Numbered from the stretch's first letter, positions 7,698 to 16,999 are shown. The stretch: 64,000 nt of DNA from Bacillota bacterium (GCA_012840225.1 DULU01000005.1:1-64000), one strand, 5' to 3'. Numbers and translations are program-made. The notes: generated by a model from the sequence alone, not told the origin.

Positions 7698-9652
7698 ACG
7701 CCGTCACCTCCCAGTCTGCCGGCGGCAAATAACTTGCTGTAATAACCATCCATCTCTAGCAAACTGCGATGCGTACCCTGTTCAACCACCTTGCCCTGGG
7801 CCAGAACCAGGATGTTGTGCGCATGCATCACGGTCGAAAGCCGGTGAGCAATGGCCACCGTGGTGCGACCGCTGCTCACCTCATGCAAAGCCCGTTGCAC
7901 CAGGCGCTCGCTTTGATTGTCGAGAGAAGAGGTGGCTTCGTCCAAAAGCAGAACAGACGGGTTGCGGTAAGCCACCCTGGCTAAGGCCACTCTCTGGCGT
8001 TCACCCCCGGAGAGCAGCCAGCCCCGCTCACCCGGCCTGGTGGCGAGGCCTTCCGGCAGACGGGCCACCACTTCTTCCAGGTGAGCCAGGCGTAGAGCTT
8101 CGGCAAGGCGTATCGGATCGCCTGTCAAAGCCTTCCTCACCCCGGCACCGGCCGGAGCTTTGCCGCCACTTCCGCTCCTACTCACGCTTGCCCAGCCCCC
8201 GCCAAGGACGATATTCTCCTCCAGGGACAGGTGGAAAAGCGCAATATCCTGCGGTACATAGCCCAGCTGAGCCCGCCACCACCCGAGTGGGATCTCAGTC
8301 AGGGAGAGGGTACCCGAGGTGGTCTGCAGTCGGATGGCGCCCTCATCGGGATCATAGATTCGCAAAAGCAGGCGCAGAATGGAGGTTTTGCCCGCTCCCG
8401 TTTCGCCGACGATGGCCGTAAAGCGACCGGTTGGCAAAGTGAACGATAAATTCTGCAGCACGGGCTTGGACGTGCCGGGATATGTAAAAGTGACGTTGTC
8501 GAAGCAAATAGCTTTGACGGTGGCGTTGAAATCGCCGAGCCCGCCCTCGCCATTATCAGCGGCCGCAGGTGCCGGAGTCCGGGTCGTTACCTCTACCGGC
8601 AGCGGCCGATCCCTGTGGTCCTTACCCGGGGCCGCCGGAGTATCAAACACTTCATATACTCTCTGGGCGGCCGACAAGGCTTTTTGCAGGTTCGGCCATA
8701 TGCGCAGCAATTCCATGAAAGGAAAGCTAACCCGCTCAAAACTGACCAGGAAGGCAGCCAGCACGCCGGGTGATATCTCCCCCCGGACCACATGAGTGCC
8801 GCCATAGCCCAGGACAAAGAACAAACCGGCCAGGAACACCGCATATCCCGACGCCTGCAGCAGTTGGTTCCAGAATTCTATGCGGCGGATCAGCCTCAGC
8901 AACGGCTGGTAGGTGCGATCGAAACGCCTCATCAGCCAGGAATCGAGACTGAAAGCCCTGGTGGTCTCCGCTCCCTGCACGGCATCTTGCACCAGGGCGG
9001 AGATTTCCCCTTCCTTCTTATATCTTTCCTGCCACAGCCGGCGGAGGCGGCGGCCGGCCAGGTTGAGAAGGAGGGGACCGCAGGTGGCGGTGAGCAAAGT
9101 GCCGAGAGTCAGCTGCCAGCTCAGCCATAGGAGATATCCTATGGTAATCGATATAATAGCCAGGTAACGTATGGTGTCGATTGCCGCCGTGTTGAACCCG
9201 ACCTGCGCCTCATGGGCATTGCCGGTCAGCCTGGTGATCAAATCGCCGGAATGCTGGCTGGTGCAGTAATCATATTTCACCCGGTGGATGCGGCGCACCA
9301 GTTGCCCCTGCAACTTCTGCACGCTTTCCTGATCAACCCAGGTGCGGACCAATCCGGCGATCGCATTGAATAGCGTGTTGCCGGCAAAGCCGACGAGACC
9401 CACCACCATGCCCTCACGCAGCAAGTCCAGATTGCGTTCGGCAGCGGCATTGATGATCCGCCGCAAAGCGTCGGTCACCCCGAGCTCAAAGAGCGTGGAT
9501 AAAACCAGGGAAATGACAATGAGCAAATACCACTTGGCATATGGCTTGCTGCCGGAAAAGAGCCTCTTAAGGTTTCGCCAGGCCGGAGAATCACTTTCCT
9601 GCCGTCGCCGTCCGGGCAGTGCCTTCGATAGATCCATCGCTACTTCACTCAC
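7682..9652 (-). CDS. ABC exporter half-transporter (first of a heterodimer)
   Basis: A 656-residue exporter half with an N-terminal membrane domain to about residue 340 and a C-terminal ATPase. Walker A AIVGETGAGKTS, signature LLSGGERQRVALARV, Walker B VLLLDEATSSLD and switch IAHRLST are all canonical. Neither half therefore shows the degenerate ATP site found in many heterodimers. A Gly/Ser-rich insertion (GGGWASVSRSGSGG) sits between Walker A and the signature. The start is uncertain: GTG 9652 abuts its GGAGG, and ATG 9637 lies 15 bases beyond it. It is the first gene of a three-gene run with the second half-transporter and the lyase. A good promoter and a palindrome lie upstream. Confidence 0.9.
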   Translation of the reverse strand: MSEVAMDLSKALPGRRRQESDSPAWRNLKRLFSGSKPYAKWYLLIVISLVLSTLFELGVTDALRRIINAAAERNLDLLREGMVVGLVGFAGNTLFNAIAGLVRTWVDQESVQKLQGQLVRRIHRVKYDYCTSQHSGDLITRLTGNAHEAQVGFNTAAIDTIRYLAIISITIGYLLWLSWQLTLGTLLTATCGPLLLNLAGRRLRRLWQERYKKEGEISALVQDAVQGAETTRAFSLDSWLMRRFDRTYQPLLRLIRRIEFWNQLLQASGYAVFLAGLFFVLGYGGTHVVRGEISPGVLAAFLVSFERVSFPFMELLRIWPNLQKALSAAQRVYEVFDTPAAPGKDHRDRPLPVEVTTRTPAPAAADNGEGGLGDFNATVKAICFDNVTFTYPGTSKPVLQNLSFTLPTGRFTAIVGETGAGKTSILRLLLRIYDPDEGAIRLQTTSGTLSLTEIPLGWWRAQLGYVPQDIALFHLSLEENIVLGGGWASVSRSGSGGKAPAGAGVRKALTGDPIRLAEALRLAHLEEVVARLPEGLATRPGERGWLLSGGERQRVALARVAYRNPSVLLLDEATSSLDNQSERLVQRALHEVSSGRTTVAIAHRLSTVMHAHNILVLAQGKVVEQGTHRSLLEMDGYYSKLFAAGRLGGDGVWQSA

Positions 9653-9696
9653 CCTCCGCCGACCAACCAGTTTTACCTGAACCTGGAAATGTTTAT

Positions 9697-9725
9697 ATTA
9701 TGGATGCCGCTGGGTTAAATGTCAA
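9697..9725 (-). promoter_or_regulatory. SigA-type promoter of the ABC exporter operon
   Basis: Read on the minus strand there is a perfect -35 TTGACA (9725-9720), a 17-base spacer and a -10 CATAAT (9702-9697, five of six matches). It lies about 45 bases upstream of the first ABC gene. Confidence 0.7.
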
Positions 9726-9732
9726 TATTACT

Positions 9733-9749
9733 CATTAATAATATTAATG
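9733..9749. promoter_or_regulatory. Candidate operator palindrome next to the ABC promoter
   Basis: CATTAATAATATTAATG is a perfect 8+1+8 inverted repeat ending seven bases upstream of the -35 box. AT-rich palindromes of this kind are typical ROK-family operators, and the ROK gene is the next gene. Control by that protein is inferred. Confidence 0.45.
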
Positions 9750-9846
9750 GGTGGTCTTAACATATTCAATATCAATGATGATGCTATGCATACAAAAAAA
9801 GAACGGACCGCAGCCCGTTCCCTCATTTGCAGTACCAATTACAGCC

Positions 9847-11082
9847 TCAAGCCCAGCGCTTTACCTCTTTGACTTTATTGACGGCATGCGCCCAGCCCCT
9901 TCCGGCCTGCAGTTCCAAATCCGCTCCCAACAGCTTGTTAAACACCAGGCCGGCGGCGCCGATGAGCTCGGAATCGGCACCCAACTCCGAAGCCATCACC
10001 TTTATGCCGCGGCTGGCGGCAAAGGAGTGCACCTGCAGGTAATCCTGCACCCGCCGCACAACGTCCGGCTCGCTGATGATGGGACCGACCAACACCACCG
10101 CATCCGGATGGAGCATATCCACAATCGGTACGCAGACCGAAGCCAAAGCCTCGGCGGTTTCGGCAAAAATCGCCTCCACCAGCGGCTGTTTCCGATCGGC
10201 AGCCGCCACCAACACCTCTTCAAGGGTGCCGATCCCGGTAGCCTGCCGAATTTTGGCCAGGATGTTTTTAGTGCATACCCAGCAAGAAAGGCAGCTTCTC
10301 TGCCCGCAAAACGGGCAGACGAAAGCCGTCTGCGCCACTCCCGGTACGATATGCACCGGCAGATGGCCTATCTCCCCGGCATATCCCTTGCCCTTGAAGA
10401 CCCGCCCATTCAGCACGGCTGCCGCCCCGATTCCCTCATCCACTATTATCAGAATGAAATTATTGAACCGACTGCCGAAAAGGCGCTCAGCGATGGCAAT
10501 GGCCCAATTGTCGGTGTCGATCTCAATCGGTTCGCCAAAATTCCGGGCGAGCAACTCGCGCACCGGCACCAGTCCCACGCAGCCTTTAGTGAAAGAATGT
10601 ATGCCTATGGCTCCGGAACCCGGATCGAAAATCCCGGCAGTGGAGACGCCCACTCCCAACAGGCTGCCGGGCCAGGTGCGCCGGGAAAGCACCGCTCTTG
10701 TGGCCTTGATCGCTTCCTCCAGCACATGGGCGGCAAAGGGCGGATCAGCCGCCTCGCTCCGGAAGATCTCCTGATAAACGACCTTGCCCTTCAGGTTCAC
10801 CAAACCGGCCTTCACCTGGCGCTCACCGATATGTAAAGCCACCACATAGCCGGCATCGGCATTCAGGTCGATCAGGGAGCGGGGTCGACCCATACCGTTG
10901 TTATCATGTTCCTGGCCCACCTCCACCACCAGCCCGGCTTCGATTAATTCATTTATCCACCGGGTAATGGTGGGCTGGCGGGCGGAAGTGAGTCGGCTGA
11001 GCTCTATCCGTGATGTGGGACCATGTTCCAGAAGCGTATCGATGAGAGCACCATGCTTCAATATAACGGCATCGAGTGTCAT
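9847..11082 (-). CDS. ROK-family transcriptional regulator (NagC/XylR type)
   Basis: A 411-residue repressor-type protein. An N-terminal winged helix (LSRLTSARQPTITRWINELIEAGLV) is followed by the ROK sugar-kinase-like fold. The fold has the ATP-site-like GVGVSTAGIFD and a cysteine cluster CPFCGQRSCLSC in place of the usual CxCGxxGCLE zinc motif. ATG 11082 is chosen; TTG 11106 is possible but less likely. Such regulators bind a sugar or amino-sugar ligand and control nearby catabolic or transport genes. The closest candidate target is the ABC exporter/lyase operon just downstream on the same strand, whose promoter carries a palindrome. The ligand is unknown. Confidence 0.88.
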   Translation of the reverse strand: MTLDAVILKHGALIDTLLEHGPTSRIELSRLTSARQPTITRWINELIEAGLVVEVGQEHDNNGMGRPRSLIDLNADAGYVVALHIGERQVKAGLVNLKGKVVYQEIFRSEAADPPFAAHVLEEAIKATRAVLSRRTWPGSLLGVGVSTAGIFDPGSGAIGIHSFTKGCVGLVPVRELLARNFGEPIEIDTDNWAIAIAERLFGSRFNNFILIIVDEGIGAAAVLNGRVFKGKGYAGEIGHLPVHIVPGVAQTAFVCPFCGQRSCLSCWVCTKNILAKIRQATGIGTLEEVLVAAADRKQPLVEAIFAETAEALASVCVPIVDMLHPDAVVLVGPIISEPDVVRRVQDYLQVHSFAASRGIKVMASELGADSELIGAAGLVFNKLLGADLELQAGRGWAHAVNKVKEVKRWA

Positions 11083-11121
11083 ATAGGACTTACTTTCTTT
11101 ATGCAAATAATATATATTTAC

Positions 11122-11150
11122 ATGTTACGACACGAATTTTGGTGTGTCAA
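11122..11150 (-). promoter_or_regulatory. SigA-type promoter of the ROK regulator
   Basis: On the minus strand: perfect -35 TTGACA (11150-11145), 17-base spacer, -10 TAACAT (11127-11122, four of six). It lies 40 bases upstream of ATG 11082. An AT-rich near-palindrome (AAATAATATATATTT) between it and the gene may serve autoregulation. Confidence 0.6.
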
Positions 11151-11333
11151 CCATACCTGGAAGCATCTTCCACTCTGCTCCCCATACTGCTTATGCCGAA
11201 AGTCATGCTCACTACTGAGCAAATATGAAAAAAGCAGGAAATGAAAAGGAATTAAAAAGATCACCGGGAACCTGAATAAGTTGTTTGCCGAGCACCTTCT
11301 ATTATAGGACAATGATGAGGGTATGATGAGGAA

Positions 11334-11750
11334 ATGGAATCGATACTTGTGATTGACGACGACCCAATGGTGAGATCGATATTGGCCATGATGCTTTACG
11401 ACGCCGGTTTTGAAGTGATCGAAGCGGCAGATCCGGCTGCAGCCAGGGAAGTGATGCTGGCAAAGAAGCCGGATCTGGTCACCATCGATATCGATCTCAG
11501 CGGTCCGCCTGGACTGGAGCTGATCACGGAAATCAGAAAACGTGCTCTGTTGAAAGATGTACCTATAGTCGCCTTCCGCAGCTACGCCGGGAAACCGGCC
11601 GTCGTTGTCGGAGCTGATGTCACCTTCGATAAGCCGCTGAATATACAAGATATATTGGACACTGTGCAAAGCCTATTGCCTCATGGCGATTCTGTGCCTG
11701 AATCTGAACCAGAGCCGGAACCTGTACTCAAGCACAGCGGAAAAGGTTAA
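11334..11750 (+). CDS. Stand-alone response regulator receiver protein
   Basis: A 138-residue receiver domain with no output domain. The acidic pocket VIDDD (residues 8-10), phospho-acceptor Asp52 in LVTIDIDLSG and the conserved lysine in FDKPL are present. The beta-4 segment reads IVAFRSYAGKP, so the usual Thr/Ser is displaced by a residue or two. A Glu/Pro repeat tail (PESEPEPEP) ends the protein. A GAGG site lies just before the ATG. No kinase gene is adjacent, so its partner must lie elsewhere. Its stop shares bases with the stop of the convergent SIMPL gene (TTAA). Confidence 0.82.
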   Translation: MESILVIDDDPMVRSILAMMLYDAGFEVIEAADPAAAREVMLAKKPDLVTIDIDLSGPPGLELITEIRKRALLKDVPIVAFRSYAGKPAVVVGADVTFDKPLNIQDILDTVQSLLPHGDSVPESEPEPEPVLKHSGKG

Positions 11751-12484
11751 TACTCAAAGTGCACGGTCACCACCGCACGCACCATCACCTGGCCGGGAGC
11801 CACGCTGGTAGCGGCGGACTCGGCCCGGGCGAGCGTAGCGGTATATGTTAATACAGGTTGAATGGAGCTATCCCTTGCCGAGTTGTCCTGGATGCGGACT
11901 ATGTGCAGCTCGTTTAATCCCGCTCCGGCGGCCATGGCGGCGGCTCTCTCCCGGGCATCTTCCACAGCCAGTTTCAAAGCCTCCCGCTGCAGCTCACTCA
12001 TTTTGCTGGTGCTGAACCTGACATCATCGATGTTGGTGGCGCCCACGGCTACGACGCTGTCGAAGAGTGGTCCCAAAAGTTCGATATCGCTCAGCTTGAC
12101 GCTCAGCTGGTGAGTGACTGTATAGCCTCTGAAGACCCGCTGCCCGTCCACCCAGTCATATTGTGGGCCGACCCGGAAAGTGATGGTCTTTATATCGTTC
12201 TCAGGTATACCGGCCTTTTTCAGAGCCGCCTGTACAGCCTGCATCCTGGAAGCCACTTCCGCCTGAGCTTCCACCGCCGTGTCGGCTGTATGCTGGGTAC
12301 CGATAATGACCGTCGCCTGATCGGGCACGGTGGTCAGCTCGGCTACACCTGAGGTGATTATCTCCCCAGCTTCAACCCCGGCAGTCAACATCGTGAATCC
12401 CAAGGCTACCGCCGCCACCGCCACCCCGGCGAGCAGCCTCATGAGCCACTGAGTCCTGACTTTGGTTTCCCTGTTACACAACAT
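11747..12484 (-). CDS. SIMPL (DUF541) domain exported protein
   Basis: A 245-residue protein starting at ATG 12484, where AGGTGG lies seven bases upstream. An N-terminal signal sequence or anchor (LLAGVAVAAVALGFTML, AGVEAGE) is followed by one SIMPL/DUF541 domain. Typical segments are ITSGVAELTTVPDQATV, VQAALKKAGIPENDIKT, YTVTHQLSVKL and AVEDARERAAAMAAGAGL. The family forms periplasmic or surface oligomers (BP26-like) of unclear function. It is convergent with the receiver gene, overlapping by four bases at the stops. No operon partner is evident. Confidence 0.87.
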   Translation of the reverse strand: MLCNRETKVRTQWLMRLLAGVAVAAVALGFTMLTAGVEAGEIITSGVAELTTVPDQATVIIGTQHTADTAVEAQAEVASRMQAVQAALKKAGIPENDIKTITFRVGPQYDWVDGQRVFRGYTVTHQLSVKLSDIELLGPLFDSVVAVGATNIDDVRFSTSKMSELQREALKLAVEDARERAAAMAAGAGLNELHIVRIQDNSARDSSIQPVLTYTATLARAESAATSVAPGQVMVRAVVTVHFEY

Positions 12485-12609
12485 GGCAGATCCACCTTTC
12501 ATCCGTCTAATATGTCGCATTAGTCCCTGTCTTTATTTTAGGCCATAAATATGACGAAAAGGTGACAGGCCGGCCGAAGCGAAAATTATCTCCGGGGAGG
12601 AGACGGCAT

Positions 12610-13668
12610 ATGAAAAAAGATAGCGGTGGGCTGAAGGCCCGTTCAGCCGGCGAACGGCTGGCGGCGGTGCGCAGCTTTTGTAATAGTGCTGCCGGTAAAG
12701 AGGAGAAAATGGCGACGCTTCAGCCGCTGCTCAATGACCGCTCCAATTTGGTGGTGGCTGAAGTGGTCAAAGGCTTGGCCGCTCTGGAAGAGCCCGGGGT
12801 AGTGCCGGCATTGGCCGCCACTTACCTGCGCCTGGCGGAAGACGGTCCCAAGAGAGATGCAGGCTGCCGGACCCGCCTGGCCATAGTGGAAGCTCTGCCA
12901 AAGCTCAGAGCCATTGAAGCTGCCGACATCCTGCATCATGCCATTAAAACGGTGCAGGTGGAACGCTCCGGCTGTGGTTTTGAGGATATGGCCGTGCCGC
13001 TCCGGGCTCAGGCAGCGGCAGCCATGGCTTCCCTGCGTTGCCGGGGAGCGCTGCCGGCCATTTCCCTCCTGCTTTTCGACATGAAAGCACACGCTCCCCA
13101 TGCTCCTGAGGACCGGCTATTCAGCAACATGGCGGCGCGGCTCGCCGCCGCGGAGTCCCTGGCTGTGCTGGGTGATCCGGGCGGGGTGGCAGTCCTCGCC
13201 GTCAAGCTGGCCTTGCATGAAGAGGAAACAGCCGAGGTCATTGTGGCCTGCTTCGATGCCCTGGCCGAGTTGGACGCCGAGATGGCGCTGGAGCAGTTGC
13301 CGCCGTTTCTGCACCACCATGATGCCTATATCGTGGCGGGTGCCGCCACCGCCCTGGCAAGTCTGCCCGCAGTCTACCAGCCCAAGGTGCTGGAGCTTCT
13401 GGCGGAGAGGGTGGAAAAAGCCGGTTCGACCATCGTCGCCCCCACAGCTGCCTTTACTGCAGCCGCCCACACCGCAACTGCCGATACAGTCACCGCCCTG
13501 ACCCTGGCCATCGCCGCCATCCGCAGCGAAAATGCCGTAACCGTGTTGGAAGGCTTGGCCGGCCACTCCCTCCGGCAAATCCGCACTGCCGCCATAGCCG
13601 CCCTCCGGCAGCGGAGTGATCAGGCTGCCGCAGAAGTGCTGCAGCGGCTGGAGCACCGGCACCGATGA
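12610..13668 (+). CDS. HEAT-repeat protein
   Basis: A 352-residue all-helical, Ala-rich protein. ATG 12610 has GGGGAGGAG nine bases upstream, so the longer frame opening at 12562 is not needed. Repeated helical pairs such as NLVVAEVVKGLAALEEPGVV, AAAESLAVLGDPGGVAVLA and QIRTAAIAALRQRSDQAAAE match HEAT/PBS-lyase-like repeats. These form protein-binding solenoids, and no catalytic domain is visible. An Ala/Thr-rich stretch (about residues 277-300) interrupts the repeats. The binding partner is unknown. It lies divergent from the SIMPL gene and convergent with the LacI gene. Confidence 0.75.
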   Translation: MKKDSGGLKARSAGERLAAVRSFCNSAAGKEEKMATLQPLLNDRSNLVVAEVVKGLAALEEPGVVPALAATYLRLAEDGPKRDAGCRTRLAIVEALPKLRAIEAADILHHAIKTVQVERSGCGFEDMAVPLRAQAAAAMASLRCRGALPAISLLLFDMKAHAPHAPEDRLFSNMAARLAAAESLAVLGDPGGVAVLAVKLALHEEETAEVIVACFDALAELDAEMALEQLPPFLHHHDAYIVAGAATALASLPAVYQPKVLELLAERVEKAGSTIVAPTAAFTAAAHTATADTVTALTLAIAAIRSENAVTVLEGLAGHSLRQIRTAAIAALRQRSDQAAAEVLQRLEHRHR

Positions 13669-13722
13669 TGGGTTTGGTGCCGGCACCGGTACCGGGCCAA
13701 GCGTCCCGACCACTCTTCCTGA

Positions 13723-14736
13723 TTATAATGCAGGGCAGCGGGTCGACTGCCTCACTATCAGCCTGGTCGGCAAATGGTATATCTGCGGAGGCGAATCATC
13801 ACCTTCCAGCCGTGCCAACAGTTTTTCCAGTCCCTTCTCCCCCAGTTCCCGGCTGGGGCAGGCGATGGTGGTGAGCTTGGGGCGGGTATATTGGGACACG
13901 GTATCGTCGAATCCCACGACGGACACCCGCTCCGGCACGCTCAAACCTTGATCGATGAGGGCATTGAGCACGCCATGCGCCATCACATCGTTGAAGGCGA
14001 CGATGGCGGTAAAGGACACATTGCGCCCGATCAGGGTGCCCACCGCCTCATAGGCATCTCGCTCGCTATAACCATCCGCCAGCACCAACAGGCGGGGATC
14101 CTCCTCCATGCCCAACTCGGCCAAGGCTTTGCGCACTCCCCCGTAGCGCAGGCGGGTGGTTTCGCTGTCCTTTGCTCCCACAAAGGCGATGTGGCGGTGA
14201 CCCAGGCCGATGAGATAACGGGCGGCCTGTTCCCCAGCTGCTTCGTCGGCACTGACAAAACAGTCGATGGCCGGTGTCACCCGGCTGCCGGCCACGCCGA
14301 CTACGGGGATCTTTTGGCGGAGAAAGGTCTGGATCAAATCGCTGGCGGCAATATCCCAGGAGAGCACCACGAGGAGTCCATCCACACCCATGGCCGGAAT
14401 ACGTTCTTTATAAAAAGCCACCTTGGACTGATCGCCTTCCGTATTGCCCACGAAGACACAGTAGCCCTTTTTTATGGCGGCATTTTCCACGGCCTGCAAG
14501 ACGGAGGTGAAAAAAGGATTGGCTATGGAAGTGACCAAAAAAGCCAGGTTGCCGCTTTTTCTGGTCTGCAGGGCCCGGGCCATGAGGTTGGGGCGATAAC
14601 CCAACTCCTCAATGGCCGTGAGCACCCGCCGGCGCAGGGGAGTGCTCACCGGTTTGTTGTTGTTGACCACCGCAGACACGGTGGCAATGGACACCCCGGC
14701 CTTTTTGGCCACATCGCGCATGGTCGGCATCTTCAT
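13723..14736 (-). CDS. LacI-family transcriptional regulator
   Basis: A 337-residue regulator with the N-terminal LacI helix-turn-helix (MRDVAKKAGVSIATVSAVVN), hinge helix LMARALQTRKSG and a periplasmic-binding-protein-like effector domain (FLVTSIANPFF, VVLSWDIAASD, FVGAKDSETTRLRYGG, SVVGFDDTVSQYTRPKLTTI). It lies 33 bases downstream of the glutaminase-like gene on the same strand and is probably co-transcribed and locally acting. A possible LacI-type site (AAACGTTT) occurs at 16992-16999, between the glutaminase-like gene and the divergent protease gene. The effector is unknown. Confidence 0.9.
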   Translation of the reverse strand: MKMPTMRDVAKKAGVSIATVSAVVNNNKPVSTPLRRRVLTAIEELGYRPNLMARALQTRKSGNLAFLVTSIANPFFTSVLQAVENAAIKKGYCVFVGNTEGDQSKVAFYKERIPAMGVDGLLVVLSWDIAASDLIQTFLRQKIPVVGVAGSRVTPAIDCFVSADEAAGEQAARYLIGLGHRHIAFVGAKDSETTRLRYGGVRKALAELGMEEDPRLLVLADGYSERDAYEAVGTLIGRNVSFTAIVAFNDVMAHGVLNALIDQGLSVPERVSVVGFDDTVSQYTRPKLTTIACPSRELGEKGLEKLLARLEGDDSPPQIYHLPTRLIVRQSTRCPAL

Positions 14737-14769
14737 CCATCACCCGGCTATGATTATCATCCTATCGCC

Positions 14770-16812
14770 CTAACGGTGTTTATCCCGGCAAAGCAGCGCC
14801 TTGATGAAGACGCCGCCGACCACCGAGCGAGCCTGAAAACCTCTCTGCCGGCCGCTGTCGGAGAAATACCAGTCGCTTAAAGGCACCCGGCTCGGCGTAC
14901 GGTTGATATATTCATAGACCGGCGCCAACAAGTTTTGGAAGTCTTCCTCCTTTTCGGCCAGCGAGGCCGTCCACAGGCACCAATCCAGCTTCGTCCAGGT
15001 GCTGCGGTTGTCCAGCGGCAGCCCATACTCATTTAGCTTGCTCATATAAAAAGCGATCTCTTTTCTTGCCACTTCCGGAGGGAAAACCTTTAAGTCCAGC
15101 AACTCATCCCAAATCAGGTTATATTTCTGGCTCCAGGTTCCGGGTTGGTCAAAGGCCAGCCGGTAATGGTCGCCGTCGTCGGCCTGCTCCATCCACAGGC
15201 GGGCATAACGTTTGGCCGTCTCGTCATACTCTGCGGCTTCAGCGCTCTCCCCCAGCATGGCACACAACTTGCCATACGCCGCCAAAGCCAGGATGGCCTT
15301 GATGGAGAGGTTGGCATTGTGCTCCATATGGCCGGCGAAATCATCGGTGCAAAGCTGGTTTTCCGGGTCAAAACCTTTCTCTTTCAGATAGCGGGCCCAA
15401 CGGCGCAGTAGGTCGGCATAGCGGGCGGCGAAGGCCATATCGTTTTCCAATATAGCCAAGGCCGCCACCATGAGCAGCATATTGCCGCTTTCCTCCACCG
15501 GCATCTGGTTTACTTCAGAGCGTTCTCCTCCCCCATAAACCTGCCCGTTGGCCAATGGGTAAGTGCCGATGTCGTGAGGAGCGAACGGAAATGGCCAGCG
15601 GGGCAGGGAAGCATATTCCAGGACGGGCTGCAGCGCCGCCTTGAGCAGTTGGGGGTGGAAATATAGATAAAAAGGAGAAGTCGGATAGATCACGTCCACC
15701 GTACCGATGCAGCCGTTGCTGAAGTTCTCCTTGGGAAAGAAGAGCGGAGCGCCATCGACATCGGCGACCAATTTGTGAGCCCCGAGGCACTGCCTGTAGG
15801 TCAAGGCACACAGCCGGGCATACTTCTCCCCGCCGCAGGCCGTCATCTCCCCCATAAACTGCTCATCAAACTCCCGGCAGCGGTGATCGACAGCCGGCCA
15901 ATCTTCCAGGGCGGCGGAGAGAAGATCGGCGGCATTCCAGCCAGTACGCCGCCAGTAGGGCCTCAGCCGGCGATGGAGAAATTCGACGGCATATTGATCG
16001 TCGTAAGCGAGCAAGATGGTGCGGGAAACAACGGCGCCGCCCACCGTGCCGGCCGGGACGACATATGCTATACCGGCCAGCCTGGCCTGTTGCGGCATGT
16101 CGAAAGCATCGGCGCCGGGTATCGTCCCTTCCTGGACAAACTGTTGCCGGGCCCGGCGCGGAACGGTAAATACACCCCGGCAGTCTCCCTCACCGGCGGC
16201 ACCGGCGGCGGTGACACCGTCGGCGGTGACACCGTCGGCGGTGGCAGCCATAGCGTATAAATAACCCCAGTCGATGCGCAGGTTGTCGCCGGCTTTGCCC
16301 AACACTTCCTGCTCTTTGGACCCGATGTAAAGCGCCTGCCGCCGGTCCGGTAGCATCAGGCGGCCCCAGACCACTTTTTCTTCCTGAGTATTGACGGCCA
16401 GCGCCGCCCCAACATCAAAATAGATGATTACATCATGAGTCCCGCCGTCCACGGTAACGAGTTCCCAGGTTATGTAAGTGATCGGTCTCGACATAAGATC
16501 CAGGTCGTCCGGCAGCACCGGAGTGGTGAACTTTAGGGTGACGGCTATACCGGCGCCCTGAAAGCGGTAGATGGTACGGGTAGGCCACACCTCCAGTCCA
16601 ACCTGAGGCAGTTCCGGGGCTGAAGCAGGGCCCATTAAGCGATAGACCTTGCCGTCCACCCTGACCATGCTCGTCAGTGGCTGGATTGTGCCGGTCCAGT
16701 GCTTGGTATTATCGGCAGCCAATTTGTCGGCAAACGACCAGATGCTGAGATAGGGATCGCACACCACCAGCGGTACGGCGGGCGGGCGCAGGGCAGGTGC
16801 AGATGCCGGCAT
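14770..16812 (-). CDS. Glutaminase A-like protein (DUF5127/DUF4965/DUF1793)
   Basis: A 680-residue protein with the layout of fungal glutaminase A and bacterial DUF4965 proteins. An N-terminal beta domain (PLVVCDPYLSIWSFADKL, HWTGTIQPLTSMVRVDGK) is followed by a six-hairpin alpha toroid (EKYARLCALTYRQCLGAHKLV, NGCIGTVDVIYPTSPFYLYF, FAGHMEHNANLSIKAILAL, YNLIWDELLDLKVFP). ATG 16812 has AAAGGA nine bases upstream; ATG 16821 abuts it. No clear signal peptide is seen, so it is probably cytoplasmic. In bacteria these genes often sit in glycan-utilisation loci and the true reaction is unsettled. Three short repeats (VTADGVTA) occur near residues 200-214. A promoter lies upstream and a LacI gene downstream. 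Confidence 0.83.
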   Translation of the reverse strand: MPASAPALRPPAVPLVVCDPYLSIWSFADKLAADNTKHWTGTIQPLTSMVRVDGKVYRLMGPASAPELPQVGLEVWPTRTIYRFQGAGIAVTLKFTTPVLPDDLDLMSRPITYITWELVTVDGGTHDVIIYFDVGAALAVNTQEEKVVWGRLMLPDRRQALYIGSKEQEVLGKAGDNLRIDWGYLYAMAATADGVTADGVTAAGAAGEGDCRGVFTVPRRARQQFVQEGTIPGADAFDMPQQARLAGIAYVVPAGTVGGAVVSRTILLAYDDQYAVEFLHRRLRPYWRRTGWNAADLLSAALEDWPAVDHRCREFDEQFMGEMTACGGEKYARLCALTYRQCLGAHKLVADVDGAPLFFPKENFSNGCIGTVDVIYPTSPFYLYFHPQLLKAALQPVLEYASLPRWPFPFAPHDIGTYPLANGQVYGGGERSEVNQMPVEESGNMLLMVAALAILENDMAFAARYADLLRRWARYLKEKGFDPENQLCTDDFAGHMEHNANLSIKAILALAAYGKLCAMLGESAEAAEYDETAKRYARLWMEQADDGDHYRLAFDQPGTWSQKYNLIWDELLDLKVFPPEVARKEIAFYMSKLNEYGLPLDNRSTWTKLDWCLWTASLAEKEEDFQNLLAPVYEYINRTPSRVPLSDWYFSDSGRQRGFQARSVVGGVFIKALLCRDKHR

Positions 16813-16889
16813 ATTAATCATTCCTTTCCTTCGTCAATAATTATGTGACGGTATATGCCGCGGTAGCTAAACCTTTTGCAATTACCATG

Positions 16890-16919
16890 ATTATATCGGC
16901 GGCACCTTGCTGCTGTAAA
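16890..16919 (-). promoter_or_regulatory. SigA-type promoter of the glutaminase-like gene
   Basis: On the minus strand: -35 TTTACA (16919-16914, five of six), 18-base spacer, perfect -10 TATAAT (16895-16890). It lies about 78 bases upstream of ATG 16812. Confidence 0.55.
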
Positions 16920-16991
16920 TATGCCGCCACTGGAAATATGCCTATCTTTACTGCAGGATTTCCCTCAGTCGCTGATGTAGAAATAGGCGCG

Positions 16992-16999
16992 AAACGTTT
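16992..16999. promoter_or_regulatory. Possible LacI-family operator core
   Basis: GAAACGTTTA with a perfect AAACGTTT centre resembles the CG-centred operators of LacI/GalR regulators. It is 35 bases before the protease ATG. One short palindrome is weak evidence. Confidence 0.25.
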
